This document shows, in pieces, positions 61,031 to 64,000 of a stretch of 64,000 nucleotides of DNA (position 1 is the first letter of the stretch; the number at the start of each line of letters is the position of its first letter). The stretch lies in NCBI RefSeq assembly GCF_002846205.1, contig NZ_PHKV01000008.1, forward strand, positions 62,001 through 126,000, in the 5' to 3' direction. Below the pieces are notes generated by a model that worked only from the letters and a program-made list of their open reading frames with translations, made no database searches and was not told the DNA's origin. The position numbers and the translations under genes were made by a program. Source of the stretch: Xanthomonas prunicola. GTDB lineage: Bacteria; Pseudomonadota; Gammaproteobacteria; Xanthomonadales; Xanthomonadaceae.

Positions 61031-61843
61031 ATGCAGTTGATCGATATCGGCGCCAACCTCACCCATGATTCCTTCGATCGTGACCGCGAGGCCGTGCTGC
61101 AACGCGCACGCGAGGCGGGTGTGGCACAGCTGGTGATCACCGGTGCCAGCCGTGAACATTCGCCACTGGCCTTGCAGTTAGCGCAGCAACACCCCGGATT
61201 CCTGTACGCCACCGCCGGCGTGCATCCGCACCACGCCGTGGAATTCACCGCCGAATGCGAAGCCGAAATGCGCACGCTGCAGGCACATCCGCAGGTGGTG
61301 GCGGTGGGCGAATGCGGGCTGGATTACTTCCGCGATTTCGCGCCACGCCCGGCACAGCACAAGGCCTTCGAACGCCAGCTGCAGTTGGCTGCCGACAACG
61401 GCAAACCGCTGTTCCTGCACCAGCGCGACGCGCATGAAGATTTCCTCGCCATCATGCGCAGCTTCGAAGGTCGCCTGGGTGCGGCGGTGGTGCACTGCTT
61501 CACTGGGACACGCGAAGAACTGTTCGCCTACCTGGACCGCGATTACTACATCGGCATCACCGGCTGGCTGTGCGACGAACGCCGCGGCGCGCATCTGCGC
61601 GAGCTGGTGCGCAATATCCCCGCCAACCGCTTGATGATCGAAACCGACGCACCCTACCTGTTGCCGCGCACACTCAAGCCGATGCCCAAGGACCGCCGCA
61701 ACGAGCCGATGTTCCTGTCGCATATCGTCGAAGAACTGGCGCGCGATCGTGGCGAAGACGTCGCCGTGACCGCTGCCAACAGCACGGCAGCGGCGCGTGC
61801 CTTCTTCCGCTTGCCGGAGCCTGCCAGCGCTGAGCGCAGCTAA
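61031..61843 (+). CDS. tatD: TatD-family metal-dependent deoxyribonuclease
   Basis: 270 aa, family length. MQLIDIGANLTHDSFDRD, TAGVHPHHAVEF (His pair), AVGECGLDYFRDF (Glu), FLHQRDAHEDF, VVHCFTGTREEL and LMIETDAPYLLPRTL (Asp). Mg-dependent 3'-5' exonuclease in the cytoplasm acting in DNA repair/turnover. LDYFRDF marks true TatD. Monocistronic. Confidence 0.9.
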   Translation: MQLIDIGANLTHDSFDRDREAVLQRAREAGVAQLVITGASREHSPLALQLAQQHPGFLYATAGVHPHHAVEFTAECEAEMRTLQAHPQVVAVGECGLDYFRDFAPRPAQHKAFERQLQLAADNGKPLFLHQRDAHEDFLAIMRSFEGRLGAAVVHCFTGTREELFAYLDRDYYIGITGWLCDERRGAHLRELVRNIPANRLMIETDAPYLLPRTLKPMPKDRRNEPMFLSHIVEELARDRGEDVAVTAANSTAAARAFFRLPEPASAERS

Positions 61844-61963
61844 CACCGCCCAGTGAGCCGGCAGCAGGTGGGTGCCGGTGGCGCGCAGGAACCGCGGTGA
61901 ACGAGCGGCACCTGCCGAGCCGAGCATCGGCCACCAGCGTTTGTCATCTGCGGCCAGCCACGC

Positions 61964-62851
61964 TCAGATCAGCGTTGCCAACGCCCATAAATGCCGCACC
62001 AACGGTGTGGTCTCCAAGGCACCCGGCGCGACGGCCAGGGCCAGGCGCGCCAGCGGCATATGGCCTTCGATATCCAGATAGCGCACGCCGGGCCGCTGCA
62101 GTTGTGCGGTGGAGGCGGGCACCACCGAGACGCCCAGTTCGGCCGCCACGAGATTGATGATCGACGACATCTGCGGCGCTTCCTGGGTGATGCGCAGGGT
62201 CACGCCGGATTGCCGGCAGGCGGCCAGGATTTCGTCGTACAGGCTTGAGCCGAAGCTGCGCGGAAACAGGATGAAAGGCTCGCCGGCTAGCGCCGCCAAT
62301 GGTGCGCTGTTGCGCGTGGCCAGGGGGTGCGCGGCAGGGACGGCGATCTTCATCGGCTCGTCGGCAAAGCGCAGCAGCTGCAAATCCGGTGGCGTGCTCA
62401 GCCCGTAGCGCACGAACGCCGCATCCAGCCGGCCTTCGGCTAACCCCACCAGCAGGCTGGCGGTATTGGTCTCGTCCAGCAGCAGCTCTACTTGCGGCCA
62501 CTTGCGGCGGAAATCGCGAATCAACCGCGGCACCACCGGGCTGAAGGCGGCCGAGGCGGTGAAGCCCAGGCGCAACCGCCCGGACTCGCCACGCGCCACC
62601 CGGCGTGCGGTTTCGGCGGCGCGCTCCACATCGGCGAGCACGCGGCGCACTTCGCCCAGAAACGCCTCGCCGGCCGGAGTCAGTTCGGCACCGCTATGGG
62701 TGCGCCGAAACAACGGCGTGCCCAGCTCCCGTTCCAGTGTCTGGATCTGCTGGCTCAGCGGCGGCTGGCCGATGCCCACCCGCGCGGCGGCACGGGTGAA
62801 GTTGCCTTCTTCGGCAACCGCCAGGAAGTAGCGCAAGTGACGCAGCTCCAT
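61964..62851 (-). CDS. LysR-family regulator of the divergent MFS transporter
   Basis: 295 aa from ATG 62851 (MELRHLRYFLAVAEEGNFTR). Helix-turn-helix AAARVGIGQPPLSQQIQTLE, then a ligand domain (LRLGFTASAAFSPVVPRLI, MKIAVPAAHPLA, LGVSVVPASTAQL). It pairs divergently with an MFS exporter, like YnfL-YnfM. A 12-bp palindrome lies in the shared promoter. Confidence 0.85.
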   Translation of the reverse strand: MELRHLRYFLAVAEEGNFTRAAARVGIGQPPLSQQIQTLERELGTPLFRRTHSGAELTPAGEAFLGEVRRVLADVERAAETARRVARGESGRLRLGFTASAAFSPVVPRLIRDFRRKWPQVELLLDETNTASLLVGLAEGRLDAAFVRYGLSTPPDLQLLRFADEPMKIAVPAAHPLATRNSAPLAALAGEPFILFPRSFGSSLYDEILAACRQSGVTLRITQEAPQMSSIINLVAAELGVSVVPASTAQLQRPGVRYLDIEGHMPLARLALAVAPGALETTPLVRHLWALATLI

Positions 62852-62867
62852 CCATCTTTTCCAGATA

Positions 62868-62879
62868 TGGCAACTGCCA
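62868..62879. promoter_or_regulatory. Palindrome between lysR and MFS genes
   Basis: TGGCA-AC-TGCCA, extended by ATGG/CCAT, 17 bp before the LysR ATG. Probable LysR operator region; the AT-rich ATCATATATTGG next to it may be the MFS promoter. Confidence 0.4.
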
Positions 62880-62947
62880 CCATCATATATTGGACAGGGG
62901 GTGGTGGCGGGCGAATACTCGCCTTCCCACGTCTCAAGTGCGCTGCT

Positions 62948-64000
62948 GTGTCTTCCTCTGATCGCCGCCCGAGTCCGCTGCCCGACCCATCCGTGACCTT
63001 CGACGCTAGCGCCGCCGCACCGGCAGCGTTGCGCATTCGCCTGGCGCTGTTTCTGGCCGGCTTTGCCACCTTCTCGCTGCTGTACAGCGTGCAGCCGGTG
63101 CTGCCGGAATTCGCGCGTGCCTTCCAAGTGGACGCAGCGACCGCCTCGCTGCCGTTGTCGCTGGCCACTGGCGCACTGGCCCTGGCCATCTTCTGTGCCG
63201 GCGCAGTGTCGGAAAACCTCGGCCGGCGCGGGCTGATGTTCGTGTCGATCGCCATCGCGGCGGTGCTCAACCTGATCGCTGCGTTCCTGCCGCACTGGGG
63301 TGCGCTGGTGCTGGTGCGCACCTTGTCCGGCATCGCGCTGGGCGGAGTACCGGCGGTGGCGATGGTGTACCTGGGCGAAGAATTGCCGGCCAACAAGATG
63401 GGCGCGGCCACCGGCTTGTACGTGGCCGGTAATGCCTTTGGCGGCATGAGCGGACGCATCGTGATGAGCGTGCTGACCGACCACACCGATTGGCGCACCG
63501 CATTGGCGGTGTTGAGCGTGTTCGATCTGCTGTGCGCACTGGCGTTCTTCTGGTTGCTGCCGCCGTCGCGCAACTTCGTGCGTCGGCACGGCATCAATCT
63601 GCGTTTTCATCTGCGCGCCTGGGCCGGGCATCTGCGCGATCGCAATCTGCCGTTTCTGTTCGCGCTGCCGTTCCTGTTGATGGGCGTGTTCGTGTGCCTG
63701 TACAACTACGCCGGCTTTCGCCTGGGTGGGCCGGAATTCGGTTTGAGCCAGAGCCAGATCGGCATGATCTTCAGCGCCTATGTGTTTGGCATCGTCAGTT
63801 CGTCGGTGGCCGGTGCCGCCTCTGACCGGTTCGGGCGCGGGCCGGTGGTCACGACCGGCATCGTGCTATGCGTGCTCGGCGTGGCGCTGACCTTGGCGCA
63901 CGTGCTGGCGTTGGTGGTGACCGGCATCGTGCTGCTGACGATCGGGTTTTTCATCGCGCATTCGGCCGCCAGTGCGTGGGTGAGCCGGCTCGGTGGCGCG
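62948..64000 (+). CDS. MFS transporter (YnfM-like), 3' end beyond the window
   Basis: GTG start at 62948 (SSSDRRPSPLPDPS), the only start before the first helix; no ATG fits. 351 codons present. About ten helices seen, with motif GAVSENLGRRGLMFVSIA and the second-half motif ASDRFGRGPVV. FSLLYSVQPVLPEFARAFQ is typical of YnfM/AraJ-type exporters. Substrate unknown. Regulated by the divergent LysR protein. It runs off the end at 64000. Confidence 0.85.
   Translation, partial: MSSSDRRPSPLPDPSVTFDASAAAPAALRIRLALFLAGFATFSLLYSVQPVLPEFARAFQVDAATASLPLSLATGALALAIFCAGAVSENLGRRGLMFVSIAIAAVLNLIAAFLPHWGALVLVRTLSGIALGGVPAVAMVYLGEELPANKMGAATGLYVAGNAFGGMSGRIVMSVLTDHTDWRTALAVLSVFDLLCALAFFWLLPPSRNFVRRHGINLRFHLRAWAGHLRDRNLPFLFALPFLLMGVFVCLYNYAGFRLGGPEFGLSQSQIGMIFSAYVFGIVSSSVAGAASDRFGRGPVVTTGIVLCVLGVALTLAHVLALVVTGIVLLTIGFFIAHSAASAWVSRLGGA

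Overview
The window is a GC-rich chromosomal segment from a plant-associated gammaproteobacterium, almost certainly Xanthomonas. The genus call rests on a type III effector gene with a perfect PIP box (XopR-like), an ohrR-ohr pair with the Xanthomonas cysteine positions, REP-type GC hairpins, a small inverted-repeat element of a kind I associate with this genus, and many genus-typical products. No rRNA, tRNA, phage, intact insertion sequence or CRISPR array was seen. The species is not resolvable by eye.

Layout. 1-4.5 kb: tail of a GGDEF protein, a class III cyclase/TPR membrane protein, a small precursor-like peptide on the opposite strand with a nitrile-hydratase-type (NHLP) leader, and a SagB-like dehydrogenase. 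Together these look like a poorly characterised peptide-modification (RiPP-like) system. 4.5-12.6 kb: an exported S9 peptidase, then the leucine/isovalerate operon (isovaleryl-CoA dehydrogenase, methylcrotonyl-CoA carboxylase beta and alpha) with a divergent TetR regulator and a palindromic candidate operator. 12.6-17.8 kb: an Xre/RES toxin-antitoxin pair, a DUF3325/PepSY/DUF3649 iron-linked membrane module, a DUF4198 exported protein behind a Fur-like palindrome, and a cytochrome c5. 18-28 kb: secreted nuclease, MerC and a CobW-family GTPase around a Zur-like palindrome, the XopR-like effector, a DMT transporter, a hydrolase, ZapE, and ohrR-ohr. 27.5-39.2 kb: ordinary housekeeping and unknown genes (aldo-keto reductases, RluE, HrpB, DUF1456), with a duplicated hrpB 3' end.

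39.3-60.7 kb is a near-complete purine-catabolism supercluster resembling the Klebsiella hpx system. Seven overlapping genes (allC, pucG, puuE, hpxZ, uraD, an FMO-like flavoprotein, uraH) form one translationally coupled operon. Then come hpxW (oxamate amidohydrolase-like), an amidase that appears to be an HpxX-HpxY (AtzG-AtzE) fusion, a nucleoside hydrolase, an exported adenosine-deaminase-family protein, an NCS2 purine permease, the HpxE/HpxD reductase/Rieske pair, and a divergent LysR regulator. The same TGCA-A-tract-TGCA operator-like sequence lies upstream of both hpxDE and the allC operon, about 14 kb apart, suggesting one regulon. No xanthine dehydrogenase and no recognised uricase is present; the FMO-like flavoprotein sits where a urate oxidase would be expected. 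Two copies of a ~143-bp inverted-repeat element, in opposite orientation, bracket the GvpU-like, hpxW and hpxXY genes.

60.7-64 kb: a REP/direct-repeat array, tatD, and a LysR/MFS-transporter divergent pair, the transporter being cut by the window end.
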